Shown here: piece by piece, positions 42,597 to 52,238 of the stretch | How positions within the stretch are numbered: the first letter of the stretch is position 1 | Layout of the letters: every line of letters begins with the position of its first letter | Source: Enterococcus saigonensis | Lineage (GTDB): Bacteria; Bacillota; Bacilli; Lactobacillales; Enterococcaceae | Assembly: GCF_011397115.1 (NCBI RefSeq) | Contig: NZ_AP022822.1 | Location: forward strand, 2,522,001-2,586,000 | Length of the DNA: 64,000 nt | Direction of reading: 5' to 3' | The notes under the pieces: generated by a model | Database searches by the model: none | Told to the model about the DNA's origin: nothing | The model's input: only the letters and a program-made list of their open reading frames with translations | Made by a program: the position numbers and the translations under genes

Positions 42597-44447
42597 TTAT
42601 TTTCCTTTAACATCTGCTTCGTAAAACCATTTGTTACTACCATTAACTTGGTAGGCGCGAATGCTGCCATATTTTTTCCGAATATCACGTACATTTTTGA
42701 TGGTAAAAGTTTTTTTATAGTCACTTTTCAAGATGCAACCGCCGCTTTGATAAGAGCGTGCTGAAGTTTTAACATTTAACCGTTGTCCTTTTTTTAGCGC
42801 TTTAAAACTACTTGTTTGTAAAGCCACATCCCCTTCGTAATACCAGCGGTTTGAGCCTTTCATCTTATAAATACGCATATGAATCCCTTTTTTGGGAATC
42901 AAACGCATTCTTTCAATTTGATGGACTTTATTTTTATCCCCACTCGTAATTTTGCCACCTGTCTGATAGTGCGTCGCGCGGCTAGTCGTCACAACTTTAG
43001 TCCCGACTTTTAACTCTTTAAAACTGCTGGTCTGACGTGTCACGTCACATTCGTAATACCAACGATTGGTTCCTTTGGCACGATAGGCGCGAATGCTACC
43101 AAATTTCTTGGGTATATAACGAACGCTGTCGATCACAAAAGCACTCTTTTTGTCATTTGCCGTAATTTTTCCACCACTTTGATACGAACCAGCCGTCTTT
43201 TTCAAACTAAATACTGTGCCTATTCCAAGTTGTGAATAACTGCTGGTCTGACGTATCACGTCACATTCGTAATACCAGCGATTGGTCCCTTTGGCACGAT
43301 AGGCGCGAATACTACCAAATTTCTTGGGTATATAACGAACGCTGTCGATCACAAAAGCACTCTTTTTGTCATTTGCCGTAATTTTCCCGCCACTTTGATA
43401 CGAGCCAGCCGTACTTTTTAAACTAAAAATGGTGCCGTTGCCTAATAATCCATAACTACTCGTTTGCGGTTGAACATCTAACTCATACAGCCATTTTTTA
43501 GATTCTTTAACAGCATATATTTTGCGGCTACCCCATTTTTCAGTAATTTTTTTATATCCGGTAATTGTATAGGCCTTATTACGATCAGCACGTTGAATCC
43601 AAGTGCCGTCTGAATAACTCAACGCACTACTTTTTATCGTAATACTCGTTCCGTTTTTAATAATGGGTAGTTCATCTTTGATTATTCGACGAGCAAAATC
43701 TGGATAAAAATATTGAATAGCAAAAGCTGCGATTCGCTGACCAGGATAAGGGGCGTGAATCGCAAGTCCGTCTCCAATGTATAACGCCACGTGGGTCGTG
43801 GCATTACGGGGACCATAAAATAGTAAATCTCCTGCTTTCAAATTTAAATTTTGCCCTTTTGCACTACTCCGCGCAACTTCTGTACCTTGCTTTTCTTGTA
43901 GGTAAGTCACTCGCTGTAAGGGAATATTTAAACTTTTCAAATAAGTGTATTGAACTAACCCAGAGCAATCAAAATCATTAGGTCCGGCTGCTCCCCAACG
44001 ATAGGGTTTATTTAAGTGACGCTTCACTTCGGTCACAATTTTTTGCTGCTCTGTCGTCATTGTCGTGCTGCTACGCGCATAAAGACTACGGTTGAGCTGT
44101 GCTTCATTTACTGCTGGTAACGCGTTAATTTGTGCTTTTTGTGCATCAGTCAGCGGTGATTGCATGGGAGCGGTGCTTTTAATTTCTGGTAATTTCCGTT
44201 GGGCGCGGGGCAAATTATTAGCATTTATTGTTTCTGTCATTTCTGATTCATTTACCTTACTACTTGCAGTTGCATCACTTACCTCTTCACTTTCTTTTGA
44301 GGCTGAACTTTCAGTAGTCCTGGCTAAAACATTCGTTGTAATCGTCTCTTTCTTTGTCTCAACCTGGGTTGAATCGACAGTTTCTGGTGATACAATTGCC
44401 ATTTGAAACCCTAGTAAAGTTAAAAGCAATCCCATACTCCACTTCAT
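42597..44447 (-). CDS. NlpC/P60 peptidoglycan endopeptidase with five DUF5776-like repeats
   Basis: A 616-residue secreted wall hydrolase. Signal segment 1-20, Ser/Thr/Glu-rich linker to about 125, NlpC/P60 domain at about 132-245 with catalytic Cys161 (DFDCSGLVQ), His219 (ATTHVALYIGDG) and His231. Then about five repeats of 70-72 residues (SYQSGGKITANDKKSAFVIDSV…KKFGSIRAYRAKGTNRWYYECDV) to the C-terminus, resembling DUF5776 wall-binding units. Two neighbouring repeats are nearly identical at DNA level. Probably cuts stem-peptide bonds and binds the wall by the repeats. Expression control not visible; monocistronic. Confidence 0.9.
   Translation of the reverse strand: MKWSMGLLLTLLGFQMAIVSPETVDSTQVETKKETITTNVLARTTESSASKESEEVSDATASSKVNESEMTETINANNLPRAQRKLPEIKSTAPMQSPLTDAQKAQINALPAVNEAQLNRSLYARSSTTMTTEQQKIVTEVKRHLNKPYRWGAAGPNDFDCSGLVQYTYLKSLNIPLQRVTYLQEKQGTEVARSSAKGQNLNLKAGDLLFYGPRNATTHVALYIGDGLAIHAPYPGQRIAAFAIQYFYPDFARRIIKDELPIIKNGTSITIKSSALSYSDGTWIQRADRNKAYTITGYKKITEKWGSRKIYAVKESKKWLYELDVQPQTSSYGLLGNGTIFSLKSTAGSYQSGGKITANDKKSAFVIDSVRYIPKKFGSIRAYRAKGTNRWYYECDVIRQTSSYSQLGIGTVFSLKKTAGSYQSGGKITANDKKSAFVIDSVRYIPKKFGSIRAYRAKGTNRWYYECDVTRQTSSFKELKVGTKVVTTSRATHYQTGGKITSGDKNKVHQIERMRLIPKKGIHMRIYKMKGSNRWYYEGDVALQTSSFKALKKGQRLNVKTSARSYQSGGCILKSDYKKTFTIKNVRDIRKKYGSIRAYQVNGSNKWFYEADVKGK
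43025..43456 (-). repeat. Tandem 216-base repeat inside the NlpC/P60 gene
   Basis: Two copies (43025-43240 and 43241-43456), 72 codons each, nearly identical at nucleotide level (for example TGCTGGTCTGACGTGTCACG against TGCTGGTCTGACGTATCACG). The other three units of the array are clearly diverged, so this pair is a recent duplication or gene-conversion product and a site for slippage. Confidence 0.85.
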
Positions 44448-44872
44448 TTTCTCATCCCTCTCTCATTTTACTCCCTTTTATTTTAGCATGTTCTTTCAAG
44501 AGACTTCAAACAATGCGATTTTTTTGTTCGAAAAATGACAATCGTAAAAAAAATTAGCGAAAACAACTCCTACCCGTATCTACATAAATTAATTTAATAC
44601 AACACCCACGTTAGATAGCGATAGTTATTTTAAAACAGATCCTTACTTTCTTGCCCATTTTTCTAGCTTTCTATTTTTTCATTTCTCTGCCAATCACTGC
44701 AACAAAAAAAGCTAGAACAAATAACTTGTCCTAGCTTTTTAAAAGCTGAAATTTGGCTTTCATGTAATCTGATGAAAGTAACTGGTATCAGAGCAAAATA
44801 TAAGAAACTTTTTTTGAGAACGCAACTTATTTTTTTAAGTCAAATATTTTCGTTACAGCCAAGTATCAAAAC
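44448..44872. other. Intergenic region between lactate oxidase and NlpC genes
   Basis: About 425 bases. It contains the terminator at 44704-44744 and a CTTTCAT/ATGAAAG dyad near 44757-44779. The remainder is AT-rich with no convincing ORF; the NlpC gene promoter should lie close to 44450-44560. Confidence 0.5.
44704..44744. terminator. Terminator downstream of lactate oxidase gene
   Basis: AAAAAAAGCTAG...CTAGCTTTTT with inner ACAA/TTGT pairing; U-tracts on both strands. It is about 130 bases after the lactate oxidase stop. Confidence 0.75.
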
Positions 44873-45970
44873 TTAATCAATTAATTTTGCTTTCTTTACA
44901 TCTGAAATTGTTTTCGTACCAGCCAGTTGCATTGTAATGGATAATTCTTTATTTAAATGATCAAAGACAGATTTTACCCCTTCAGCGCCACCTAAGTTTA
45001 AACCATAAATAACAGGACGACCGATAGCGACTAAATCAGCTCCGCTAGCTAAAGCTTTAAAGACATGTTCTCCACGACGCACACCAGAGTCAAAGACAAT
45101 TGGTACACGCTTATCGACAACTTCTGCTATTGCAGGTAAAACTTCAAAAGAAGCAGGACCACCATCTAATTGACGACCGCCGTGATTTGAAACCCAAATC
45201 CCATCTGCGCCGGCTTTAATAGCAAGATCAGCATCTTCTGGTGATTGAATTCCTTTAACAAAAACAGGTAAGTGCGTTAAATCTTTAATTTTTTTGATAT
45301 CTTCTGGAACTAATCCTTGTTTTGCAGCTGCATAAATTTCTGCAATCCCTTTTCCTTCACCATTACCACTTGCACTTTGTTCAGAGTAAGCAGCTAAGTT
45401 AGGCATTGGTAGTGGAAATTGGAATTGATTGATAATATCTTCTTCGCGGTATCCACCTAATGTTGAATCCGCAGTCAAAATGATGGCTTTAGCACCTGCT
45501 TTAACCGCTTTGTCTAAAATAAATTCATTAAAACCGTCATCTTTACTCATATACAATTGGAAAAATTGTGGCGCATCTGGCGCAGCGGCAGCAGCATCTT
45601 CAATCGTTGTATTGGCATACGTGCTAATTGAAAAGATAGAGCCAGCAGCAGCAACACCTTTTGCGGTATCAGCTTCACCATTTTCATGAGCTAAACCTTG
45701 AGCTGCAGAAGGTGCTTGAATAATTGGTGTCTTCAAATCAATATCCCATAATTTTGTAGATAAATCGGCATGATCAATACCTTGTAAAATGCGGGGCATA
45801 ATTTTTTTATTCATAAAAGAAGTAGTATTTTCTTTCATTGTCCATTCATCTTCAGAACCGCCACGAATATAGCCAAAAGCGCCAGCTTCCATGCGTTCTT
45901 TCACACGGCCTTCTAATGATGCAATATTCACGATATCAATTGGATGTTCTTCATTACTTGTATGATACAT
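44873..45970 (-). CDS. lctO: L-lactate oxidase / FMN-dependent alpha-hydroxy acid oxidase
   Basis: A 365-residue FMN TIM-barrel enzyme of the glycolate/lactate oxidase family that turns L-lactate and oxygen into pyruvate and hydrogen peroxide. Close in layout to Aerococcus LOX: GAFGYIRGGSEDEWTMKENTTSF with active Tyr (about 31-53), QAPSAAQGLAHENGEADTAKG, IILTADSTLGGYREED (substrate Arg), LPVFVKGIQSPEDADLAIKAG, WVSNHGGRQLDGGP with catalytic His near 255, and IVFDSGVRRGEHV. Length typical. AAGGAAAG precedes ATG. A dehydrogenase role cannot be excluded from sequence. Confidence 0.9.
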   Translation of the reverse strand: MYHTSNEEHPIDIVNIASLEGRVKERMEAGAFGYIRGGSEDEWTMKENTTSFMNKKIMPRILQGIDHADLSTKLWDIDLKTPIIQAPSAAQGLAHENGEADTAKGVAAAGSIFSISTYANTTIEDAAAAAPDAPQFFQLYMSKDDGFNEFILDKAVKAGAKAIILTADSTLGGYREEDIINQFQFPLPMPNLAAYSEQSASGNGEGKGIAEIYAAAKQGLVPEDIKKIKDLTHLPVFVKGIQSPEDADLAIKAGADGIWVSNHGGRQLDGGPASFEVLPAIAEVVDKRVPIVFDSGVRRGEHVFKALASGADLVAIGRPVIYGLNLGGAEGVKSVFDHLNKELSITMQLAGTKTISDVKKAKLID

Positions 45971-46131
45971 AAGACTTTCCTTCTCTCTTGTAAATTACGT
46001 GTTTATCTTAACTCTCTTATTAAAAGTAAGCAACTATTTATACTTGAAAAGAAAAACTGAAAAAATCCACTTCCCTTTTCCGTAATATGACTGAATTTTA
46101 GCAGTACCTATCGCGCTTATAGTAATAAAAG

Positions 46132-46192
46132 AAATCCCCATCTTTTGTACTTCATACCTTTATCTGGTACGAAAAACAAAAGATGGGGATTT
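46132..46192. terminator. Terminator downstream of 5'-nucleotidase gene
   Basis: A perfect 17-base inverted repeat (46132-46148 / 46176-46192; core TCCCCATCTTTTGT) with a 27-base loop, just beyond the 5'-nucleotidase stop on the minus strand. Confidence 0.7.
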
Positions 46193-46198
46193 ATTAGA

Positions 46199-47746
46199 TT
46201 ATTTTACACTAAAGTTATGATTTACTTCTGCGGTTAAGATTGGGTGGGCTTGCAAGTACTCCGCAATCACTTCTGTCATATCCCGCGGAATTTCTTTGAC
46301 AATTTTATCGGCACTAAACATCGCGTAATTCCCACCGCCAACTGCACGGTATTGGTTCATGACGACTTCCAATTTGTCATCAGGTAATATATCTGCTCCG
46401 CCTAATTGCAATTGCGTGATTTTTTCACCATAGGGTTTATTCAAATCAATCGCATAATCAATTCCTTCATACATATCATAATTATAGTATTGTGGTTTGG
46501 GATCAATAAATTTCGGGTTAAAGACAATTTTGCCATCGACTCGCACCAAATAATTGGCTGTTTGTTCCAACGCTGCTTTTAAATCTGCTCCTGTAATGTT
46601 TAATACGGCTAACGTATTCGGGTAAATATAATTGGTGATAACATCTCGCATGGTGATAATTTCACCAAAACCTTTACCCTCATTGTTGAATAAAGCAGTA
46701 CCAGAAATTTTTGCACCACTAGCCCACATTTGCACACGATTAATAAATTCAATATAAGGATGCTCGCTAATTCGAGCCCCCATTGGATCGGTGATATGCA
46801 TATTCCCTTGAACTTTACCAACGGGTTGATCCAACCAGCTTTCCAATTCACTATCCAGTTCTTGAATCAAATTAACAACTGTGGCATTAGCTTTTACATC
46901 CTTTGTAGCCACGATTTCTGCTGTTGGATTATTTACCTGCCAACTGTTATCGACTTGTTTTAAATCTAACGTAATTTTACCAATATAATTACCACGAAAT
47001 CCTGGCTGAATGACTGGAACACCATTGACCACCGTCGCAATCTCTCGATGTTGGTGACCTGTTACAAAAGCATCAATGCCACTGACAGTGTGGAGTAATT
47101 CATAGCCTTCGTTTTCGCCAGTCAACATTTCAGTTGCTTCTCCAGTAGTTAAGTCTTTTTCAAAGCCGCCATGATAGGCAACAATGACAACATCAGCCAT
47201 TTCGCGCAATTTCGGTACGTATTCTTTCGCCGTTGCCACTAAGCTTCTAAACGTTAAGTCTTTAACAGTAGCCGGTTGTTCCCAATGCGGGATATATTGG
47301 GTAACAACGCCTAAGATGGCAATTTTGATTCCTGCTTTTTCTAAAATAACGTAAGGCTCGCCAAAATATGGCTTACCATCTTTGCCTAAAACATTAGCCG
47401 CTAAAATCGGATGGTTGTAACTTTTAATTGCTTTTTCTAAATAAGGCAATCCATAGTTAAACTCATGATTCCCTAATAAGCCCACATCATACCCTATATG
47501 ATTAATCACTTTGGTAATTTCTGCTGGATCCTGCTTTTGTTTTGCAGCGTAATAACTTAAAGGTGATCCTTGAATAAAATCACCATTTTCAATTTTAATA
47601 ACAGGCCCTTGTGCTCGGGCTGATAATTCTTGCATTTTAGTTGCAACTTTGGCTGTACCAAAAGGCAGATCAGCACCTTTTTCCGCATAGTTGGTTGGTT
47701 GAATGTAGCCGTGCATATCGCTAGTAGCTAAAATGGTTAATTGCAT
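46199..47746 (-). CDS. Metallophosphoesterase / 5'-nucleotidase family protein (cytoplasmic)
   Basis: A 515-residue two-domain enzyme of the UshA/CpdB type: calcineurin-like metallophosphatase at about 1-270 with ATSDMHGYI, NGDFIQGS, LLGNHEFNYGLPYL, AYHGGFE and TGHQHREI metal ligands, then a 5'-nucleotidase C-terminal domain (about 320-500) with GKGFGEIITMRDVITNYIYPNTL and YRAVGGGNYAMF. Such enzymes cleave nucleotides or 2',3'-cyclic nucleotides. There is no signal peptide or wall anchor, so it should act inside the cell. It is transcribed in the same direction as the Ugp-like operon but has a terminator between. Confidence 0.9.
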   Translation of the reverse strand: MQLTILATSDMHGYIQPTNYAEKGADLPFGTAKVATKMQELSARAQGPVIKIENGDFIQGSPLSYYAAKQKQDPAEITKVINHIGYDVGLLGNHEFNYGLPYLEKAIKSYNHPILAANVLGKDGKPYFGEPYVILEKAGIKIAILGVVTQYIPHWEQPATVKDLTFRSLVATAKEYVPKLREMADVVIVAYHGGFEKDLTTGEATEMLTGENEGYELLHTVSGIDAFVTGHQHREIATVVNGVPVIQPGFRGNYIGKITLDLKQVDNSWQVNNPTAEIVATKDVKANATVVNLIQELDSELESWLDQPVGKVQGNMHITDPMGARISEHPYIEFINRVQMWASGAKISGTALFNNEGKGFGEIITMRDVITNYIYPNTLAVLNITGADLKAALEQTANYLVRVDGKIVFNPKFIDPKPQYYNYDMYEGIDYAIDLNKPYGEKITQLQLGGADILPDDKLEVVMNQYRAVGGGNYAMFSADKIVKEIPRDMTEVIAEYLQAHPILTAEVNHNFSVK

Positions 47747-47911
47747 TTTTTTCGTTCCTTTCTCATTGTTTAAACCTTATTTCAGTTGGTTCTCAGCGAA
47801 TATATTTTAAACTATTTTCCTCTGCCATCATAACACAAAGCCCATTGCAATTTATTTGGTGATTTATTTTTTGCGAAGAATTTTTTACAATAAATAGACG
47901 AAAGCTGCCTA

Positions 47912-47953
47912 AAAAAAATTTCCTCTCACCTTTTAGGCGAGAGGAAATTTTTC
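47912..47953. terminator. Terminator of the Ugp-like operon
   Basis: AAAAATTTCCTCTC (47914-47927) pairs with GAGAGGAAATTTTT (47939-47952) over an 11-base loop, immediately after the last gene of the operon on the minus strand. Confidence 0.88.
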
Positions 47954-47958
47954 AAATC

Positions 47959-49245
47959 TTATTGATTCCACGCATCTTGTAATTGTGGTACAGAATCTTT
48001 GATTAATTTATTCGTATCTTTATCTGGATTAGACAAGATATTTTCCATAATTGCCCGAACTTCATTATAAGCAGGGTCAGCATTTTCTTTTACTGGAATA
48101 GAGAATAACTCTTTTGTTGCATCTTCTAAAATTGCAGGAACTTTTGTATTTGGTGATTTTTTGTATTCGTCGCTTTCCAAGACAGATTGTAAAATTGGCA
48201 TATAACCGGTTTGTTCAGCCCAGTATAATTGAACATCTGGTGAAGACAAGTATTTCAAATACATGAAAGCAGCTGATTTTTGTTTGGCAGTTGCGCTGTT
48301 GAACATGTAAACGTCTGTACCTTGTTGCAAGTTGGTTTTTTCAGGGCGTGGAGCAACGCCATATTCAAATTTGCCTTCAGTATCTTTTTTCACGTAACCT
48401 TCACCAGCGATGGAACCAATGAACATTGCAACCTTACCGTTTGCAAATGGGCCAGATAAATATTTGTCTGAACCTGCAATTCGGAAGTAACCATCTTTTA
48501 CACCATCTAAATAGTAATCAATAACTTCTTTTGATTTTTTAGAATCAAATTTTAAGTCTTTAGTGAAGTCTTCCCCTTTATTTTCCATACCAATAACATA
48601 ATAGTTGTTTAGTGAGTCAAAACCAGCACCAATCACTTCATGATTTGATTTTTCGTAAATTGTTTTAGAGGCTTCTTTTAATTCATCTAACGTTTTTGGT
48701 ACCGCAACACCATATTTTTTCAACAAGTCTGCATTGTAAACCAATGCTTCTGTTGATTTGTTAAATGGAATTCCATATTGTTTGCCTTCAATTTGTGCGC
48801 CTTCTAATAATGGTTTGCGAATTTCTTCTTGTTCGCCCCAACCGATTGTTTTGTCATCCATGTAAGGTTTTAAATCTACTAACATGTCATCTTGTGCAGC
48901 ATTCCATAACCACCCTGGATAAGCTTGGCTGATTGTTGGTAAATCATTTGGAGAAGGTAGTGTTGAATTGATTTTTGCTTGTAAGTCTGAGTATTGTGAT
49001 TGGTTTTGTAATTCAATTTTGATTTTTGGATTTTCTTTCATGAAATCTTTGGTAATTTTGGTTAAAGCTTCTTCTTGTGCGCCATTCATTGCATGCCAAA
49101 ATGTAACGGTAGTATCTTTATCGATAGAAGTTACGATTTTGTCGCTGTCGCCTTTTGAACTTTCTTTTGAACCGTTACCACAGGCTGCTAACGCAAAAAC
49201 TGCGGCAGTTGCCAATACTGCTGTACCCAATTTTTTGAACTTCAT
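47959..49245 (-). CDS. UgpB-like ABC transporter solute-binding lipoprotein
   Basis: A 428-residue lipoprotein (lipobox LAACG, Cys22) of the family 1 solute-binding group. The segments TVTFWHAMNGAQEEALTKITKDFMKENP, PFNKSTEALVYNADLLKKYG and GKVAMFIGSIAGEGYVKK place it near glycerol-3-phosphate/glycerophosphodiester-type UgpB proteins. The ligand is not proven. AAGGAG precedes ATG inside the end of the upstream metallo-beta-lactamase gene. Last gene of the operon, ahead of a terminator. Binds its substrate outside the cell for the two permeases. Confidence 0.88.
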   Translation of the reverse strand: MKFKKLGTAVLATAAVFALAACGNGSKESSKGDSDKIVTSIDKDTTVTFWHAMNGAQEEALTKITKDFMKENPKIKIELQNQSQYSDLQAKINSTLPSPNDLPTISQAYPGWLWNAAQDDMLVDLKPYMDDKTIGWGEQEEIRKPLLEGAQIEGKQYGIPFNKSTEALVYNADLLKKYGVAVPKTLDELKEASKTIYEKSNHEVIGAGFDSLNNYYVIGMENKGEDFTKDLKFDSKKSKEVIDYYLDGVKDGYFRIAGSDKYLSGPFANGKVAMFIGSIAGEGYVKKDTEGKFEYGVAPRPEKTNLQQGTDVYMFNSATAKQKSAAFMYLKYLSSPDVQLYWAEQTGYMPILQSVLESDEYKKSPNTKVPAILEDATKELFSIPVKENADPAYNEVRAIMENILSNPDKDTNKLIKDSVPQLQDAWNQ

Positions 49246-49248
49246 TTC

Positions 49249-50550
49249 TTACTCTCCTTTGAACTCAGTGATTTTTTCCCCACGGGTGGGAAGTATTCTT
49301 TTACCATACGGATTTTCCAGTTTTTCTGGTTTTAGCGTATGGATTGGAACCAAAATTTTAGGCTCGATCATTGAAATAATGGTATCGAGGTCTTGTGGAA
49401 AAGCGTGTCCGGAACAAGCCAGACGAACGAATTCCACTTTCTTCAAGTCTAGTAAATCCAAGAAGACTTGATATTTGGGATCAAAATATCCCAAAGGCTG
49501 GGCGTCCATATGGAAATACATGCCGCCGCTTTGTAATTTTTCGAAGTTTGCGACTGCTTGCCACAAATAGTTGTGGTCATCTGCTAATAGTTCTTCATAA
49601 GATACTTCCAATTTGGTATCTAAACTAGAAATAGTCGTATCCGCATTTAAGGGATAATAATAAGGAACATTCATACCAAAGACATCTTGCATCAAAGCTG
49701 CCATATTTGCTTCTAAAACAACCGTCCGAGGAGATTTTTCAATAATTTGTTCAAAGCGTTTCACATTGGCAGGATAACCATTAAAAGTCAATTGTCGTTT
49801 TTGGTTTGCTGCAATTTGCTTCACCAATTGCGCTATTAAATCTTCTTCACTGAAAACTTTGATTTCTTCTGTTTCTTTCTCGTCAAAACTAATGCTGACG
49901 CCTTCCATCATTAACAAGTCGGTATGGCGTGCTTTTTGGCAAAAGTCCAGCGTAAACTGACGATCGTAGCCATGTAACCGCAAGTCACCTGTATAAGTAA
50001 TAAAACTGTCCGGCGTATGAATTAATAATGCACACGCGCCATAGGCATCGTGGTCTACTGGCACCAATTCTACTTTGATCTTTCCAACGGTTATAACATC
50101 ATAAGCATTTAATCCAATCATTTCTCGCGTAAAGTTTTTTGCTTCAAAAGGGGACGGAATTAGAAAATCCCCATTGCGATTTAAACTTCGCAAAATTTTT
50201 ACCGTTTCATTTAATGTGTACAACGGAATTTTAGGATCCAAATAATTAATCATTTTAGAATGATCCAAATGTGCATGAGATAAAAAGACTGCCGTCTCCT
50301 TGTATTCTTGCTCATCTTCCCCGTGGTACGTATAGTTTAAGCGCGGATCGTAAATACCTTTTAATTCTGGTATTAAACGATTTTTCAAAAGCGTTGCGAG
50401 ATTATCATCTTTTAAGCCCAATTCTGGTCGGTATTCCGTACCAAAATCAAAGAAAATGTGAGCATCTTCATAGCTGACTTCAATAATAGTACCGCCAATG
50501 GTCAAGATGCCACTATGAAAAGTGATGGTGGTTTTACCCTTTGATACCAT
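49249..50550 (-). CDS. RNase-J-like metallo-beta-lactamase fold protein inside an ABC operon
   Basis: A 433-residue MBL-fold enzyme with the HxHxDH motif SHAHLDHS (His92, His94, Asp96, His97), His167 in VDHDAYGA, Asp189 in YTGDLRLHG, and a C-terminal SGHAFPQDLDTIISMIEPKILVPIHT that closely matches the beta-CASP end of RNase J (SGHA..DL...I....P...IP.H). The middle region (about 195-350) sits where the beta-CASP insertion would be. The RNase J C-terminal domain is missing. Start overlaps the upstream permease gene by 17 bases, and the downstream binding-protein gene follows after 3 bases. A nuclease or a hydrolase acting on the imported compound are both possible. Confidence 0.8.
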   Translation of the reverse strand: MVSKGKTTITFHSGILTIGGTIIEVSYEDAHIFFDFGTEYRPELGLKDDNLATLLKNRLIPELKGIYDPRLNYTYHGEDEQEYKETAVFLSHAHLDHSKMINYLDPKIPLYTLNETVKILRSLNRNGDFLIPSPFEAKNFTREMIGLNAYDVITVGKIKVELVPVDHDAYGACALLIHTPDSFITYTGDLRLHGYDRQFTLDFCQKARHTDLLMMEGVSISFDEKETEEIKVFSEEDLIAQLVKQIAANQKRQLTFNGYPANVKRFEQIIEKSPRTVVLEANMAALMQDVFGMNVPYYYPLNADTTISSLDTKLEVSYEELLADDHNYLWQAVANFEKLQSGGMYFHMDAQPLGYFDPKYQVFLDLLDLKKVEFVRLACSGHAFPQDLDTIISMIEPKILVPIHTLKPEKLENPYGKRILPTRGEKITEFKGE

Positions 50551-51352
50551 TTTTTGCCACTCCTCGAATAATTTCTTTTCTAAAGATCAAATAAATAATT
50601 AAGATAGGAATTACCGTCAACGTTGCTGCAGCCATTTGCAAATGCACATCACTTCCACTTTCAGTGGTGAATGCAGCTAGACCATTATTTAACAGACGAT
50701 ATTTTTTTTCGTTGGTAACCAATAACGGCCATAAAAAAGAATTCCAACTGGAAATAAAGGTTAAAATTCCGACTGTAACTAACGCCGGACGGGACATAGG
50801 AACTAAGATACGCCAAATGTATTCCAAATCAGAAGCTCCATCAATTTTTGCTGCTTTATAAAAGGTACTGGAAATACCTTTTAAGTAACTGTTTAGATAG
50901 TAAATATAAAAAATACTTGTTAAAAAAGGAATGATTAAAGCGGCATAGCTGTTTAACAACCCCATTTGAGCAATCGTGTTGTAATTGGTAAAGATAATTG
51001 ATTCATAAGGTACCATCAACAACGATACCATAATCCCTACTACTAAACTTTTGAACTTAAATTCCAAACTTGTTAAAGCAAAAGATGCTAAAACAGACGT
51101 AATCAACGTGGCTACTGTTGTGACAAGTGATACAAAAACTGTATTGATAAAATATTGTAAAAACGGTGCTTTTGCAAAGACTGCCGCATAATTTGCCCAT
51201 TGGAATTTCTCTGGAACAATCGTTGGTGGAATACTTGTGGCCTCACTATAGGTCATAAGTCCAGCTAAAACCATGTAAATAAATGGGAATAAAGTGATAA
51301 TGCCTAATACCACTAGGAAAACCAAGGCAATGATGGTTACGACTTTTTTCAC
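50534..51352 (-). CDS. UgpE-like ABC transporter permease
   Basis: A 272-residue permease with six helices and EAA loop STFYKAAKIDGASDLEYIWRILVPMSRP (about 160-187). Start is GTG at 51352, directly after the UgpA-like gene. With its partner it forms the membrane channel. Substrate predicted from UgpB likeness only. Confidence 0.9.
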   Translation of the reverse strand: MKKVVTIIALVFLVVLGIITLFPFIYMVLAGLMTYSEATSIPPTIVPEKFQWANYAAVFAKAPFLQYFINTVFVSLVTTVATLITSVLASFALTSLEFKFKSLVVGIMVSLLMVPYESIIFTNYNTIAQMGLLNSYAALIIPFLTSIFYIYYLNSYLKGISSTFYKAAKIDGASDLEYIWRILVPMSRPALVTVGILTFISSWNSFLWPLLVTNEKKYRLLNNGLAAFTTESGSDVHLQMAAATLTVIPILIIYLIFRKEIIRGVAKNGIKG

Positions 51353-51353
51353 G

Positions 51354-52238
51354 TTATTCCCCCACTTTCTTCATGATTTGACGTTGAATAAACGTACAGA
51401 ATAAGATAACTAAAAATAAAATGACAGTCGCAGCCATGGCAATCCCCGGACGTCCTGCGATGTGGAACTTGTCGTAAATATAATAAACGGCTGTCGTAGC
51501 ACTTTTGGCAATCCCGGGCTGGCCTGCAAATAGCGCATAAACTTGGGTATAAACTTTAAATGCCCCAATAATATTAACTGTTAGTAAAAAAGCAATGGTT
51601 GGAACTAACTGCGGCAGTGTAATGCGTCGGAAAATTTCTCCGTCTTTGGCACCGAACATCTTTGCAATTTTATAATGTTCTGGATCAATATTCCGTAAAC
51701 CCGCTAATAAAATAATGATATTAAAAGCCAAGCTCGTCCAAATACCAAAAATAATCAAAGTTGTCATACTCATATCTACATCGTCTAACCAGTTAATAGC
51801 TGGAATTCCTACTTTACTTAAAAGAAAGTTGATAATCCCGTAAGAACCGTTGAAAAAGTAACGAAAAACAATCCCAATTGCAATTGTACTAGTAACATAC
51901 GGCATGAAAAATAACGTTTCAAAGAAACTTTTGTGCTTTACTTTTTCAAAAATTATCCATGCAATCGCAAGGCCGATAATTAATGCAATCGGCACCACAG
52001 TAAAGGCATATAGCGCAGTATTTTTTAATGCTTTAAAAAATACTGGATCAGATAAAACTTTTTGATAATTCTCAACACCAGCATATTCTTGATTGATTAG
52101 TGTCCCTTTTTGAAAACTCATCAAAAGAGAGCGGAACAAAGGGTAAATGCTGAAAATCATAATGACGACAAGAGACGGCAGAAGGAAGAGCCACGCTTTT
52201 GGCTGATTTTCAGGATTATAATGATTTTTCTTGAACAT
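51354..52238 (-). CDS. UgpA-like ABC transporter permease
   Basis: A 294-residue permease with six helices and an EAA loop (DPEHYKIAKMFGAKDGEIFRRITLPQLVPTIAF, about 190-222). The start shares one base with the stop of the ATPase gene (TAATG), a sign of translational coupling. Partner of UgpE-like permease; belongs to the CUT1 family of sugar and glycerol-phosphate importers. Confidence 0.9.
   Translation of the reverse strand: MFKKNHYNPENQPKAWLFLLPSLVVIMIFSIYPLFRSLLMSFQKGTLINQEYAGVENYQKVLSDPVFFKALKNTALYAFTVVPIALIIGLAIAWIIFEKVKHKSFFETLFFMPYVTSTIAIGIVFRYFFNGSYGIINFLLSKVGIPAINWLDDVDMSMTTLIIFGIWTSLAFNIIILLAGLRNIDPEHYKIAKMFGAKDGEIFRRITLPQLVPTIAFLLTVNIIGAFKVYTQVYALFAGQPGIAKSATTAVYYIYDKFHIAGRPGIAMAATVILFLVILFCTFIQRQIMKKVGE

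Noticed and set aside
42474..42764. 96-codon plus-strand frame near the end of the NlpC gene
   Set aside because: Overlaps the NlpC gene on the other strand, has no ribosome site and looks like AT-rich chance.
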